From: Lasiosphaeria ovina | Taxonomy: Eukaryota; Ascomycota; Sordariomycetes; Sordariales; Lasiosphaeriaceae | Length of the DNA: 64,000 bases | Direction: 5' to 3' | Assembly (NCBI GenBank): GCA_033439765.1 | Contig: JAULSN010000002.1 | Location: 62,001 to 126,000, forward strand | In this document: piece after piece, positions 24,918 through 36,745 of the stretch | How the letters are laid out: each line of letters begins with the position of its first letter | Position numbering within the stretch: the stretch's first letter is position 1 | Made by a program: the position numbers and the translations under genes | The notes under the pieces: model-generated | Databases searched by the model: none | Seen by the model: the letters and a program-made list of their open reading frames with translations, nothing else | Told to the model about the DNA's origin: nothing

Positions 24918-27900
24918 GGCGGCGGAGGTCTGCAGCGGCGCCGCGCCACTGCGGTTGGCCGAGTCGAGCATCTTCTCCAGGCGCGAGATGGCGAGCTTGG
25001 CAAAGCGGCAGCCGGTGAACACGCCGACCAGCTCGCCGCGGGCCGAGCACACAAACACGTCACCAACGGGCTGCTGGTCGGCGCCGTAGCCGAACCGGGC
25101 ATACACGCGCCACTCATCGGCATCCGCCGCAGCGCCGTCCCCGCTGCTGCTGCTGCTACTACAGCCAGGCGCGACGACGCCGCGGTCGAGCCCCGTCATG
25201 ACCATGACCTGGTCGGCGCCCACGTCGTCGCTACTATTCATCAGCAGCCCGACGACCTGGATGTGGGCGTCGAGCGCAACCGTGTCGCACGCGGGCCACG
25301 CGGTGCTCTCGTGGCGGCCCGGCTGCGCGCCCGGCAGCCGCACCGTGGCCACGGCCTCGCGGCCGCGCACCGCCAGCGCGCGGATGGCCCGGAAGAAGGG
25401 CGCGTAGTCGACCACGCGCCCAAACAGCCCGTACGCGCGCTTCTCCAGCAGCCGCTCCACGCCGCCGCCGCCGCCGCCGCCGCTCTCCATCTCCGCCATG
25501 GGCCCGGCCACCAGCCGGTGGAAGGCGTCCAGCGCGGGCGCCGCCGGAGCAGCCGCCGCCACGCAGACGAGCCCGCTGCCGTGCGTCAGCTCCCTGGGCT
25601 TGCCGGCGCCACGCCCACTGCCACTGCCACTGCCACAGACCAAAGTACGAACAACAAACCGCCACGCATCCGGCTTGTTGTTGGGCGCCGGCTCGAGCAG
25701 CACCGCCACATCGCCATCGCCGTCGACACCCAGCGGCGCGTTGATGGCAAAATCCTCAAACACGAGGCTGGCACCCGCGGGCAGGCCGCCGCCGCCGCCG
25801 CCGAGCAGCAGCTGCACCGCCATGACCACGCACTCCATGTACATGGACGCGGGGCACAGCGGGCGCGACCGCACGGCGTGGCCGCGCACCACGGTGCGGA
25901 AGCGCTCGCTGGCCCGGTTGATGGCGAACTCGCGCGCGCCCGTCCGCGTCACGAGCCTGGGGGGAGGTGGCAGCGGTGCGGGGGGGAGTGTCCCGCGCGG
26001 GTCGGCGGTTTGTGCTGCAGCGGCGGCAGTCTTGGCCATGGCCTCGCGCATCTCCGTGACGCGGTCCACGTTGGCCAGCCAGTGCCGCGTCGGCTCGAAC
26101 TGGTACGGCGGGAGCCACACGGGCCTGGCGTGCGGGACCGGCCCGCCGGCCGTCTCGGGGACGAGGCGCCAGTGCGACGCGAAGATACCCGCGCGCCAGA
26201 GGCGGGCCACGACGCCGGCCACGGCGTCGGCGGGTCTGGAAGCAGCGGCGGCGCCCTGCGTTGTTGCCGTTGCTATTGCTGCTGTTGTTGTTGGTGTTGT
26301 TGTTGTTGTTTTTGTTGTTGTTTTTGTAGTTGTTGTTGCCGCTGCTGCTGTCTTGACCGCTAGGAACGTGTGGCCGTCGGGCCGGGCCACGGCCTTGCTG
26401 GCCATGGCCACCACGGGGGTGTCGACGCCGGCCTCGAGCCACACGGCGGGGCCGAGCTCGGCCTCGACGCGGCGCACAGCGTCGGCGAAGTACACGGGCT
26501 CGCGCGCGTGGCGGGCCACGTCGTACTCGGCGAACGACGCCAGCGGCTGCGCCGTGCACGCGTACAGCGGGATCGCCGGCTCGCGCCACTGCAGCGTGCG
26601 CGCGACGGCGGCGAGGTCCGCCAGTACGGGATCCATCAGCGCCGAGTGGAAGCCGTGGCTGGTGGCGAGGCGGCGCGCGCGCAGCCGCTTCTGGGAAACC
26701 GAAAGGCTCGCGTCCGTGCCGACGAGCTGCTCGGCGGCGTCGACGGCCGCCGCCGTGCCCGCCACCACCAGCGCTGCCGGCGCATTGTAGCACGCGACCT
26801 CGAGGCGGTGGCCGCCCTCGGCCCGCAGCCGCGCCGCGATGGCGTCCTCGAACTCGCGCGCGCTGCACCCGCTGAGCGCCAGCATGGCCCCCTTTTCCTC
26901 GCCCCACTCGGCGTCGATCAGGCGCGCGCGCGCCGCCACCAGCTTGACCGCGTCCGCGAGCCCCAGCACGCCCGCCACGGCCAGCGCCGTCAGCTCGCCC
27001 AGGCTGTGGCCGACCAGCGCGCGCGGCGCCACGCCGCCGTCGATCCAGCACCGCGCCGCCGCGTACTGCATGGCAAAGATGCCGCACTGCAGCGCGGCCA
27101 CGTCGGCGGCCGGCCGCGTGCCGTCGAACAGCGCCGGCAGGATGGACGCGTGGCCCATGTCGCGCAGCAGGCCGTCGACAGCGTCGACGTGTGCGCGGAA
27201 CGCCGGCATGCTGTCGTAGAAGGACCGGTCCAGCCCCACCTTGTTGTCGTACTGCCCGCTGAAGACGAGCACCACGGGCCGCGCCCCTGTCTGCGGCGCC
27301 TGGAACAAGGCCGCCGCCGCCGCCGCCGCCGCCGATGCGCCGAGCGAGACGCCGTCGACGTCGAGCAGCCGCGCCGCCGCGTCGCGCGTGCTGGCCGCCT
27401 CGATGCTGGCGAGGAACTTGGGCTGCCGCCTGCGCCGCGTGTTCAGAGTCAGCGCGACGTCAGCTAGGCTCAGCTCGTCCTGGTGCTGGCGCATGTACGT
27501 GCCCAACGCGGCGGCGTTTTGCAGCAGGCTCTTCTCGGACGCCGCGCTGAGCAGCAGCGGCATCGCGACGTCGCCCGGCCGCCGAGAGTGAGAGTGAGAC
27601 GGGCTTGGGCGGCTGTCCTCCTCCCCCTGGGACGGCATCTCGCAGCAGAGCAGCGCGCCGTTGGACCCGGCCGCGCCGTAGCTGTTGACCAGCGCGGCCC
27701 GCAGCGGCGCCGTCCACGGCCGCAGGCTGCGCGCAATGGCCAACCCGTCAACCTCCAGCGCCGCGATCTTGGGGTTGAGCCGCGTGTGGCTGGCCTGCGG
27801 CGGCAGCTGCCCGTGCTTGATCATGGCCAGCACCTTGAGCAAGCCCGCCACGCCCGCGGCCGTCTCGCAGTGGCCGATGTTCCCCTTGATAGACCCGACG

Positions 27901-30228
27901 TAGAGGCTGCTGCTGCTGCTGCTGCTGCCGCTGCTGCTGCCGCCGTCCTGCTGGGGCTGGGGCTGGGGCTGGGGCTGGGGCTCGGCGCGGCGCTTCCTCT
28001 TGAAGATGGACCGGATGCTTTCAATCTCCAGCGGGTCGCCGGCTTGCGTCCCTGTCCCGTGCGTCTCGACGTAGGTGACGCTCTCGGCCGGGATGCCCGA
28101 CTGCGCGAGCACGTTCCGGTACAGCGCCTGCTGGGCCGCCGACTCGGGCACCGTGATCGAGGACGACAGCCCGCCCTGGTTGGTGGCGATGCCGGCGAGG
28201 ACGCCCAGCACGGCATCGCCGTTGGCGACGGCGTCTCGCAGCCTCTTGATGACGACCAGACCGGCCCCGTCGGAGCGGCAGTAGCCGTCGGCCGCGGCGT
28301 CGAACGGCTTGCACTGGCCCGTCGGGCTCAGGAACCCGGCCTTGGCCAGGTCGAGGAAGTTGTTCATGCCCGCGATGAGGTTGATGCCGCCGGCGAGCGC
28401 CATGCGGCACTCGCCGTTCTGCACGGCCTTGCACGCCCGGTTGATGGCCACCAGCGACGACGAGCACGCCGTGTCGATGACCTCGGCCGGCCCAGACCAC
28501 CCGTAGTAGTAGCTGACGCGGCCGCAGAGAAACGCCCGGATCGTGCCCGTCGACGTGTAGGCCGTCGGCGCGTGCGCGTTGGTGTTGTCGAGATACTCCA
28601 CGAAGCTCGCGCCGACAAAGCACCCCACGTTGTCGCCGTCGTCGCGCCGGTGCGTCGCCAGGTAGCCGGCGTCGTCGAGCGCCTCGTACGACAGCTCGAG
28701 CAGCATGCGCTGCTGGGGATCCATGTTGGCCGCCTCGCGCGCGTTGACCCCGAAGAAGGCATTGTCGAAGCGCTGCACGTCGCCGATCAGGTTTCCGTAA
28801 AAGGTGCGCTCCTTGGCAAAGTTGCCGCTCTGCCCGGCTCGGAAGCTGGCCGCCAGGTCGAACCTATCGGTGGGCAGCTTCTGGTGGCGGTCCGACCCCG
28901 CCGCGAGCATGGTCCACAGCTCTTCGAGATTGCTCGCGCCCGGCAGCCGGCACGACGCTCCGACGACGGCCAGGGCGTCTTCCGGGAAGGCGGGCGCCTT
29001 GTTGCGAAGGCGCTGCCGCTGGATCAGGCTGTGCGCCGCTGTTTTGGTCGGCCGCAGGCCGGTTTTGTGGAACGGCGTCAGGGGCACACAGTCGGTGAGG
29101 CCAAAGTAAACAAAGCCCGGCATGCTGACCCGCGCCTCCTCCAGGTCGCTGGCGACCTCGCCGAGCAGGCTGTACCACTCACAGCGAGATGCTAGGATGG
29201 TGGTGACGAGCTCGTCCGTGAGCGACCCCTGAACGAGGCGCTGAGCAGACCTGTTCGACCGGACCGGGACCTGCAGCTTCTCCGCGTTGGGGAGCTGGAG
29301 CGATGGGCGCGTGCTGCAGAGGCGGCACAGTTCGACAGCTAGCTGCTCGTTGTCCGGGTTGTGGACTTTGCCGCGGACCTCCATCTTCTGCACCTGCAGG
29401 CCCTCTTGCTCCTTGGCGAAGCAGTAGAGATCGTGCAGCTCGGCTGCAGGCCCGACGATGCTGACCGACCGTGGCTCTGTAATTGCCGAGACGTGTGTGC
29501 CGGGGAACCGGCGGGTCAGGTCGTCGCCCTGGCCTTCATACTTGAGGCGAAGAGCGAGCGTGGTGGACCCGCTGCCTCCGGAGTCGTCAGCAGCCTCGCC
29601 GTATGCGCCAATGCCCAGCAGAATGCGCATCGCGGTGGCTGCGTGCTGGACGACCTCGGACTCGTCTTGGGCACACGCAATGGCCATGGCGCTCTGCTGC
29701 AGGTTAGCTTGGCACACATTTTGCATATCGGGTAGGTCTAGACTAGTCCTTGGTATGGGATAGGACTATGGGCGGAGAGTGTACCGGAAGTCCACCACAG
29801 TAGCCCTGCAAACCGCCTGCACCCCCAACGCCGGCCAGCAAGTCCCGGTGGGAGATGCCGTTGAACTCGAGGTACCGCAGATACTGGGTCGTCTGGAGAA
29901 TCAGAAGCAGAGGGAGGGCAACGATGCCTGACCTGGCGGTTGCTAATGGGCCGCCGACGCCGTTGACAGCCCAGTCGAACAGCATGTCGACATACTTGGG
30001 GCCCTGGCTTAGCGCCGCAACGTCGTCTCTCGAGTTGGCGAATACATCCCATACTCGGTCTGTCTTGAGCGCCGCAATCTCCTTTACGAGAGCTTGTCCG
30101 TGTGCATTTTGACTGAGAAAGGAGTGCAGCCCTGCGAGATACTCTTCGTCTGGAGCCCTGGCTTGAGGGCAGAAGAAGGCAGCCGACACCAAGGCGGATT
30201 CGGGTTTGTTTTCCTGCGGAAGCAACAT
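21336..30228 (-). CDS. Non-reducing polyketide synthase SAT-KS-AT-PT-ACP-ACP-CMeT-TE
   Basis: Five exons (30228-29785, 29696-22628, 22482-22114, 22019-21937, 21803-21336) encode about 2,810 residues. SAT (1-350) has the GYCGG active-site Cys. KS (about 388-820) has DTACSSS. AT (about 950-1290) has GHSLG. PT (about 1397-1717) has its His in GHAVRSRP and an Asp in VALDAHIQ. There are two ACPs with GVDSL serines near 1833 and 1949. The C-methyltransferase (about 2130-2480) has ILEVGAGTGGT. The C-terminal alpha/beta-hydrolase has an oxyanion HGGGH, GWSSG serine, HGTADE and a His in RHIHD. This layout matches methyl-orsellinate-type synthases (the MpaC/cichorine-PKS group), which make C-methylated tetraketide resorcylic acids and release them hydrolytically. 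There is no reductase domain. Linkers are low complexity: a Thr/Lys run between AT and PT and an APGS/APES run after ACP2. Confidence 0.95.
24118..24180 (-). repeat. 12-bp coding tandem repeat after ACP2
   Basis: Plus-strand units close to GGGGCGGATTCA or GGGGCAGATCCA, about five copies. They encode (S-A-P-E/G)n, a flexible linker between ACP2 and the methyltransferase. Confidence 0.85.
26270..26350 (-). repeat. ACA/AAC-rich microsatellite encoding a Thr/Lys-rich linker
   Basis: A trinucleotide-rich tract (GTTGTTGTT on the plus strand) encodes a Thr-rich run with interspersed Lys and Pro in the AT-PT linker of the PKS. It stays in frame. Confidence 0.85.
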
Positions 30229-30488
30229 GGTGGCGTTGAGTCTATAGTCGTGACTAACAGTCTGACTCTTTGCTTCCCAATTGAACGATTGATGCTTGAA
30301 AATTTCTAGTGTTGAAACTATGTGACGAAAGCCAGTGCCACCGTTAAAGTATAGATACAGCAAAGATTTGATATGGCTGGCAGATATAAATTATAACTAG
30401 TAGAGTTATACGTTTTCTTTTGACGCTTTGGCATTTACGGCATATCATGATAACTGATAACGTCCCATTCCCATCGAGTCATCAACAA

Positions 30489-30551
30489 CGCATTATGCCT
30501 ATCAGCAATGCGTTATGCCCATCAGAGACGCATTGCGCCTATCAGAAACGC
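30489..30551 (+). repeat. 20-bp tandem repeat in the PKS promoter, about 3 copies
   Basis: Three units of about 20 bases with the pattern cgcattatgcctatcag plus three bases, with C/T and A/G changes between copies. It lies about 260-320 bases upstream of the PKS start. The regular spacing (two helical turns) would suit cooperative binding of a regulator, but this is inference. Confidence 0.7.
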
Positions 30552-30727
30552 GAACACGTTACGCCGGCCATCCTCTAGCCCCTGCCCTGAGGCTTCAGAG
30601 TGAGTGCTGATCACAGAACGGGAATAAACAAATGCTAGCCGAGATTCTTTGGCGGTTTAGTCTTACTGTCTTGACGCTCTGTTCCGTGCCGGGATGAAAT
30701 CTCGGCCCGCGGAGCTTGGTGAACCGT

Positions 30728-30745
30728 AAACCCACCGGCCGGGTT
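30728..30745. promoter_or_regulatory. Cluster motif site 2, near-palindromic
   Basis: AAACCCACCGGCCGGGTT has the shared core on the plus strand and an overlapping CCGGGTT on the other strand, so it is nearly a palindrome. It lies 500 bases from the PKS start and 361 bases from the P450-1 start. Confidence 0.55.
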
Positions 30746-31105
30746 CGCGTCGGGATCTGCGTAAAGTACCACAGCCTCGGCGCAATGAAGCGGGCCATCT
30801 AGACCTAGGGTACTAGGCCGAGGGAAAGGCCGATCTTGCCCCGCCGAGGGCGTAATAAGCCCGGCTTCCAACAGCAAACACGCCGGTGGCCACAAATTCG
30901 CCCGGCAGCCGACGGGACGAACACTCGGCTCACGGGCTCCCCCGTTCATGTCAATGTCTCTAGAACCAGCATAGAGAGCCTTCAATCCCGCCAAAACCTG
31001 TCTGGTCTTTGAAGACTCATTCAGCCATCTCGACGAGCACCTCTACACTGGAGTGGTTTGAACAGCTCACTGGCGCCAATTGGAGCTTGAAATCCTTGAC
31101 ACAAG

Positions 31106-33063
31106 ATGGATGACATCAAACTCACTACGGCTGAAGTAGTTATTTCGGCAAATGAAACCACTACGCCGTTTCCGTATGCCCTCCCGGGGCACAAGCAGCT
31201 GATGGGGATTTTTGTGGGGGCGTACGTTGTTGTAAGCGTTCTTCGCCGAGACTAATCCGGACTCCTGGAGAGTGTATTCAACTGACTTGGTTTTCACCCT
31301 TTCACAGTACTGCATCATCTCGGCAGTCTATCTCGTCTTCTTCCATCCGCTGTCCAAATTCCCGGGCCCCAAGCTGTGGGCCATCTCACGCATCCCCTGG
31401 GCATACTACGTCATCAGGGGGGACTTGTGGGCGGTGCTGGACGAGCTGCACCAGAAGTATGGCGGGTCGGTGCGGATCGCGCCTGACGAGGTGACGACCA
31501 TCAAGCCCGGCGCGTGGAAGGACATCTACGTGGCCAAGCCCGTGCTGGCCAAGGACCCGTACAGCCTCACGCCGCCGCTCAACGGCGCGCACTCGCTCTT
31601 CACGGCCGAGGGCGACACGCACCGGCGGCTGCGCGGCGCGCTGGTCAACGGGTTCGCCGACAAGGCGCTGCGCGACCAGGCGCCCATCGTCGAGGGCTAC
31701 GCCGACCAGCTCATCGCGCGGCTGCGGCGCGATGCGGCCAAGAGCAAGACGGCCGACGGCAGTGGCGGCGGCCAGGTCATCAACATCCAGCGCATCTTCG
31801 GCTACGCCACGTTCGACACGGTCACGGACCTCAGCTTCGGCGAGTCGCTGCTCAACACGCTGGAGCGCGACACGGACAACGACGAGATCCGGGCCTTCTT
31901 CCTGCACGCCAAGTTCAGCACCATCCGCAACTGCCTCAGCCGCTTCTCGCCGCTCGACGTGCTGCTGGGCCTGTTCCTGCTGGGCGCCACGCGCGCCACG
32001 CGCGAGCGCAACTGGCGCCTGACCACGGCCAAGATCGAGCGGCGCCTGGCCCGCGGCGACCTGACGGGCGTGCGGTCCGACCTGTTGACGCCGCTGGTCG
32101 GCAAGCTCGACGACAACAACGCCGCGCTCAAGGGCACCATCAGCCGGAAGGAGCTGACCACCAACCAGCTGGCCTTTGTCATCGCCGACTGCCAGCTCAC
32201 TACCGTCGCCCTGGCCACCGCCACCTACCTGCTGCTGCGCGACCCGCCCAAGTGGCGCCTGCTGGCCGACGAGGTCCGCGCCCGCTTCGAGCGCGACGAC
32301 CAGATCACTGTGCAAGCCACCACCCAGACCCTGCCCTACCTCGAGGCCGTCATCAACGAGACCATGCGCTTCCGCCACCCGACGCCCATCAGCCTGCCGC
32401 GCTGTATCCCGCCGGGCGGCCGGACGGTTGATGGGCAGCACATTCCCGGCAATGTGAGTTCGCGTCTTTCTTTTCGTTTTCTTTCTTTTCCTTTCTTTGT
32501 TTTTCCTTTCTTTGTTTTTGTTTTTCCTTTTTTTTTTTGTTTTCTTTTCCTTTCTTTGTTTATTGTTTTCTTTTCTTTTTTTCCTCCTTTTTTTGTACAG
32601 AAACACTAACACCCTTGAACCTCGAACCAGACCATCATCGGCATCAACCTGCAGAACATCCAGACGACGCCGACGCTGTGGGCCGACCCGCACGAGTTCC
32701 ACCCCGAGCGCTTCCTGCCGGCGTCGGACCCGCGGTACAGCCGCCGCTTCGACGGCGACGTCAAGGAGGCCTTCATGCCCTTTTCCGCGGGGCCGCGCAA
32801 CTGCCTGGGGTCAAAGTACGACGATGCCAGTTCCGTCCACCTAGTTTACCCTACCTTGTGGAGAGACCTTGGTTGCTGACATGTTTCCGTCTAGAGTCTA
32901 CCTGGCGCAGGCCCGCACGTTCCTCGCCAAGGTCGTCTGGAACTTCGACCTGGCCATGCCCGACCCGCAGCACGACTGGCTGGACCAGAAGGCGTACTTG
33001 GTCTTTGAGCCCAAGCCGCTGTTTGTGGAGCTGAGCGAGCCGAAGCGAGAATTGCGCGTCTAG
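31106..33063 (+). CDS. Cytochrome P450 monooxygenase (P450-1)
   Basis: Four exons (31106-31231, 31308-32453, 32631-32815, 32895-33063) encode about 541 residues. An N-terminal membrane anchor spans the first splice junction, followed by the hinge HPLSKFPGPK. The K-helix ETMR and the heme loop FSAGPRNCLG are intact. It should be ER-bound and reduced by the general P450 reductase. The I-helix is odd: where most P450s have AGxD/ETT, this reads ADCQLTT, so the acid and the first threonine appear to be replaced. Intron 2 (32454-32630) is an extreme pyrimidine tract of T and C. It is transcribed divergently from the PKS and shares its promoter region, so it is a strong candidate for an early tailoring oxidation. 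Confidence 0.9.
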
Positions 33064-33195
33064 TTTCTATCCGGTGCTGCATTCACGGCTGGAGAATGGG
33101 ATTGGATTTTGGGTGTCTGTCGGGCTGGGGTGTTTCTTTGGAACTGGCCGGGCGGTGCAAGGCAATGGGCAATGAATGTGCCTGGTAGTCAACAA

Positions 33196-33206
33196 CCGGC
33201 GGGTTT
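33196..33206 (-). promoter_or_regulatory. Motif-like CCGGCGGGTTT downstream of P450-1
   Basis: It matches the shared core on the minus strand, but lies in a 3' spacer, so it may be a chance match. Confidence 0.25.
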
Positions 33207-33304
33207 CTAGCCAGTGAATTCACTAGTTGCTAGTTCTAATGAAAGGTTTCGATCTGCAAGCCACCTGACAATATTCCGGTGGATTTATATTAATCTAAAC
33301 GTAG

Positions 33305-33606
33305 CCACCGAAGCCACCGAAGCAACTTGCGAGCGTAGGTGGCGTAGAGGCTCTCTTCTTATCTACAATTCCCCGGAATGATTCTCAACTAAATAAGGTA
33401 GTCTAGGGGCTGGCTAGTTCAAAATGTCTTAAGCTTCAGAATAAGTACTATTGGGTGGAGTTGGGGGTCACTGAAATCCAACGTTCTTAGAGCAAAATGG
33501 CATAGTCGTTAGAAGGACCGCTTTGGGAAAGAACAGCTTTCGAGCGTAGCGAGCAGCCCGCCGCAGGCGCCCCCGGAGGGCCGCTGGAGGCAAAAAAGGA
33601 AAGAAG
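33305..33606 (+). repeat. Dispersed element, copy A
   Basis: About 300 bases that match, in inverted orientation, the block at 38036-38305. The best-conserved part (33539-33591) differs at only two of 53 positions. A second conserved patch includes CTTATCTACAATTCCCC near 33358-33374. It begins with a CCACCGAAGC...GGTGG stem-like stretch. There is no coding capacity, so it is likely a MITE- or SINE-like non-autonomous repeat. Confidence 0.75.
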
Positions 33607-33799
33607 AAAGGCCGTTGAGCTAACCCCTTCCTGGCTGGCCAGGAAGCGTATTTTTCAAGCTGTGATGACTGAGGTATATGACTGCCAGGAAACGGATCTC
33701 CGTTTTCTCCTGTGACACCAACACACACACACACTGCGTTCAGCTAGTTCTAGCCCACAGCCGAACAGTGACAAAACAGTAAAAAGCACAGCCAATCCA

Positions 33800-35635
33800 T
33801 CAATGGCCGTACCGGCCCCTCTGGACCGGGTTGTAGTACGAAAACAGGTTCTTGGGGTCGTACACGGCCTTGAGCGCATTCAGCCGCGGCAGCTTGGCCG
33901 CCGAGTACCACGCCGCAGGGCCCTCGTCGCCGTGGCCAAAGTGCACGTAGACCTCGAGGTCGGTCCTGCCGCTGCCCGGGCGCATCAGGCTGCGCACGTT
34001 CTTGCCGAACTCGTCGAGCGCCGGGATCTGCGAGGCGTTGAAGCCGAAGCCGTCGTATTGGCTGGAGTGAGTAGGCACGTAGCCCTGTCAGTAATCTCGG
34101 CGCGCGAGGGACATGGTGCAACTAAACTGCAGGAGCGGGCTTGACTCACAAAAACACGGCAACGTCGCGGTAGGGGAACGCCGACGACTCGACCGGGAAC
34201 AGCTGGAACCCGTAGGTCGAGAACTGGGCCCAGGCCAGCGTGGCCGTCTGCAGGTCGGGGCGGCCCGTCATGGTGGCGTTCATGTAGTTGAACAGGCTGA
34301 TCAGGCTCGGCGGGTCGACGGCGTACAGGTTGACCGAGTAGGGCACGAAGCTGATGCCGCGGATGGCGCCGACGCCCTCGGCGTTGTACAGGGCCACGTC
34401 GGAAATGCTGTTGTACTTTGCCGCGTGGATCTCGACGTTGAGCGGGCCGAGGTTGAGGAAGGGCTGGATGAGGCGCAGGCCCTCGGCCTGCGGGCCGACA
34501 TAGTAGAAGGAGCACCAGGCCACCATGCCGCCGCTCGACTCGTTCCACCGCAGCGAGAAGTCGAGCGTCAGCTCCTTGGGCTGGCGGCCCACGAACTGGC
34601 TGGCCAGCTCCCACACGGACCCGTTCAGCGGCCCGGGGAACTGCGTGTTGACCACCATGACGTCGCCGTTGTTGGTCAGCGGGTACACGCGGTACGTCAG
34701 CCGCGTGGCCACGCCGTAGTTGAACCCGGCGCCCTTGACCCCGTAGAACAGGTCCGCGTGGTGCGTCGCCGACACGTTGAGGATGTCTCCCGTCCCCGTC
34801 ACGAACTCGACCGACAGCAGCGAGTCGGACGCCGCCCCGTAGATGCCGCCGTAGGGGCCCACGCCGCCGCCCATGGTCAGTCCCGTGAGGCCTACGGTTG
34901 CACACTGGCCCACGGCTAAAAAAAGATGGCATATCCCGATCAGCAACTAATAATTAGGTACCTTGCACTGTTACGTTACAGTGCGCTCTGCAGGTTCCGT
35001 GAAAACCTACGAAGTTCCCGCCCGGCAGCCAGCAGCGCAGCAGTGACATTGCCGATCTGCACCGCCCCGCCCACCGTCAGGGTGTTGGCCACGGGGTCAA
35101 TGGCAATGCTATGAAAGTTGCCCATGTCGAGCTCGATGCCCGATTCCAGCCGGCCCAGCGAAAACGTGTAGCCGTGGCCGCCGCCCGTGGCGAGGAACGG
35201 CACATTCTTGCTGGCCGAGTAACGGACCTAATTAGTTGAATCAGGGGGGGGCACGTCAGTAACCAATCTATCATGAATCGGCGCTTGAACGCAGCGGGTA
35301 GCGTGGCGTCAACCTGGCCGCGGACGCCTGTGGGTGGTGGACCAGAGAGACAGCAAGCTTACAACGGCCTGCACGTCCGAGACAGTGACGGGCTTGACGC
35401 CGACCACGTAGGTCGGCGGGGCGGCAACGGCAAAGCGCTGTTTGAAGTCGCGCGCATATGCAGGGTCGGTCGTGAGGACGATCTCGGACCCGGGCGACAG
35501 GCTGGCTTGCAGGTCCCGGACAATCTGCTGGGGGGTCGGCGAGGACGACGCCCACGCCGCCCACGCCAGGCCGCACAGCGCGTGCAGGTGCAGGTGCACG
35601 AGGCCCGCGAGGAGGATGGACTTGAGGGTGACCAT
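33800..35635 (-). CDS. Secreted BBE-type FAD-linked oxidase
   Basis: Four exons (35635-35363, 35227-35011, 34915-34150, 34061-33800) encode about 505 residues. An N-terminal signal peptide (about 25 residues, LLAGLVHLHLHALCGLAWA) is followed by the PCMH FAD domain, with GGGHGYTF carrying the His for covalent FAD and PVGQCATVGLTGLTMGGG carrying the second-linkage Cys. The BBE C-terminal motif is DPKNLFSYYNPVQ. Both anchor residues are present, so bicovalent flavin is expected. Such enzymes do O2-dependent dehydrogenation, alcohol oxidation or oxidative ring closure. The exon 3-4 joint uses the acceptor at 34062 to give AVFFQYDGFGF. The gene is divergent from the SDR, with a double motif site between them. 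Confidence 0.9.
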
Positions 35636-36745
35636 GGTCGACTTGACTTGACTTGGCTGGCTAACTAACTAGGTACCAGGTAAGGGGGAGGAACGAGACT
35701 GCAGATCGGCACCCCGAGCTTGGAGCAAAAGGTAGCGAGAGACATGTATTTGTGCAGCCCACATCCTCTGGCCTTATAAGTGCTTTTGTTCCTCCCCCTG
35801 GCTGACACTCCGTTCGGGGTAGTCTAACATGTGCGTGTGCATTGTGGCTTTGGTGCCTGGTGCCTGGTCCTGCTAGCTCGACAGACACTTCCATGCTCGA
35901 CCCATCCACAGGCCAATTGTCCCGCTGCCAGCAGCTCGCAGTTCGACTGGCTTCCCCGTGCGTACTGCGTAAGAAAAGCGAAGTGCATCGGGGGTAAGAC
36001 TGCCCGCCGCCGTTCGTGTGTGTGCGCCTGTGGTGCGCGGCCCATGGCGTGCGTGGCACGAGTCGGGGGTGTGAACGGTTAAGGCAGGGGTGAAACCGAC
36101 GGGCGTGGCAGAGCGCCGCCGACATCATAACCGCCTGTCGGCCTGTTGCTTTGTTTGTCAAAATTTCAGTCATGGCCGGTTGTTTCTTCTGACGGTTCCC
36201 CGAGGGCTGCAGCCGGGAGATAATCATCATGCACGGGGGCCCTATTCCCAAAGAGACGAAACCCGCCGGTGGTCCCGCCGGTGGTATGTGCTGCAATTGT
36301 GTGACCTTGTCAGCCCCCCCCCCAAGGCCGCAATTACGGCCTCGGACCTTGACCAGTCGGGAACGAGCCCTTGCCAGACCCTGGTCCGAGATCATCGCCA
36401 CAGGGGATTTCCGGCGCTGCCAACGTCTCCCGGCGCGTTCCGTAAGCACGCATGGACGACACCGGCGCGGCAGGGCATGGCCAGGCCCGTACACCGGCGC
36501 GTCGTGCTGGCAGAGAGGGGCAGAGCCGAGTGCGATGCAATCCGCGGCTTGAACCGGAGGCTGGCTTGGTCAGGACAGATAGGAGATGGACGTCAATGTG
36601 GGTAGCTCGAGTAAGTAAGGTAACCGGTTTGTATTGTACTATTGTAGGGTCTTGACTCCAGAAGCAGCAATCGTCACGTCGTCCTAGTCGGTTGCCGCAG
36701 CCATCAGATCAAATCTTCAGTCCGAGCCCCTGACAGCTTTGCACG
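35636..36745. promoter_or_regulatory. Divergent FAD oxidase / SDR promoter region
   Basis: 1.1 kb with no supported gene. The ORFs on both strands (35661-36494 minus, 36090-36605 plus) lack family features. The tandem motif site is at 36259-36285. Confidence 0.45.
36259..36285 (+). promoter_or_regulatory. Cluster motif site 3, two tandem copies
   Basis: AAACCCGCCGGTGGT is followed immediately by CCCGCCGGTGGT, a direct 12-base duplication of the core. It lies about 620 bases upstream of the FAD oxidase and 460-490 bases upstream of the SDR. Confidence 0.55.

Larger units (their letters stand above)
30229..31105. promoter_or_regulatory. Divergent PKS / P450-1 promoter region
   Basis: 877 bases between the PKS and P450-1 start codons. 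A TATA-rich block (GATATAAATTATAAC, 30383-30397) lies about 160 bases upstream of the PKS ATG. Further out are the 20-bp tandem repeat (30489-30551) and the palindromic motif site (30728-30745). Confidence 0.5.
33064..33799. other. Convergent spacer with inverted-element copy A
   Basis: Spacer between P450-1 and the FAD oxidase 3' end. It holds a motif match (33196-33206) and repeat element copy A, described separately. No gene is present. Confidence 0.5.

Noticed and set aside
27483..29195. 570-codon plus-strand ORF opposite the PKS
   Set aside because: Arg/Ala/Gly-rich translation typical of the antisense of a GC-rich gene. The minus strand carries intact KS and AT motifs.
31386..32702. 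438-codon minus-strand ORF opposite P450-1
   Set aside because: It runs through the P450 coding exons and the pyrimidine-rich intron, with a poly-Lys translation from the intron. No family features.
35661..36605. Genes in the FAD oxidase/SDR spacer (277 codons minus, 171 codons plus)
   Set aside because: Composition like non-coding DNA, no conserved motifs, and the region contains the promoter motif pair of a divergent gene pair.
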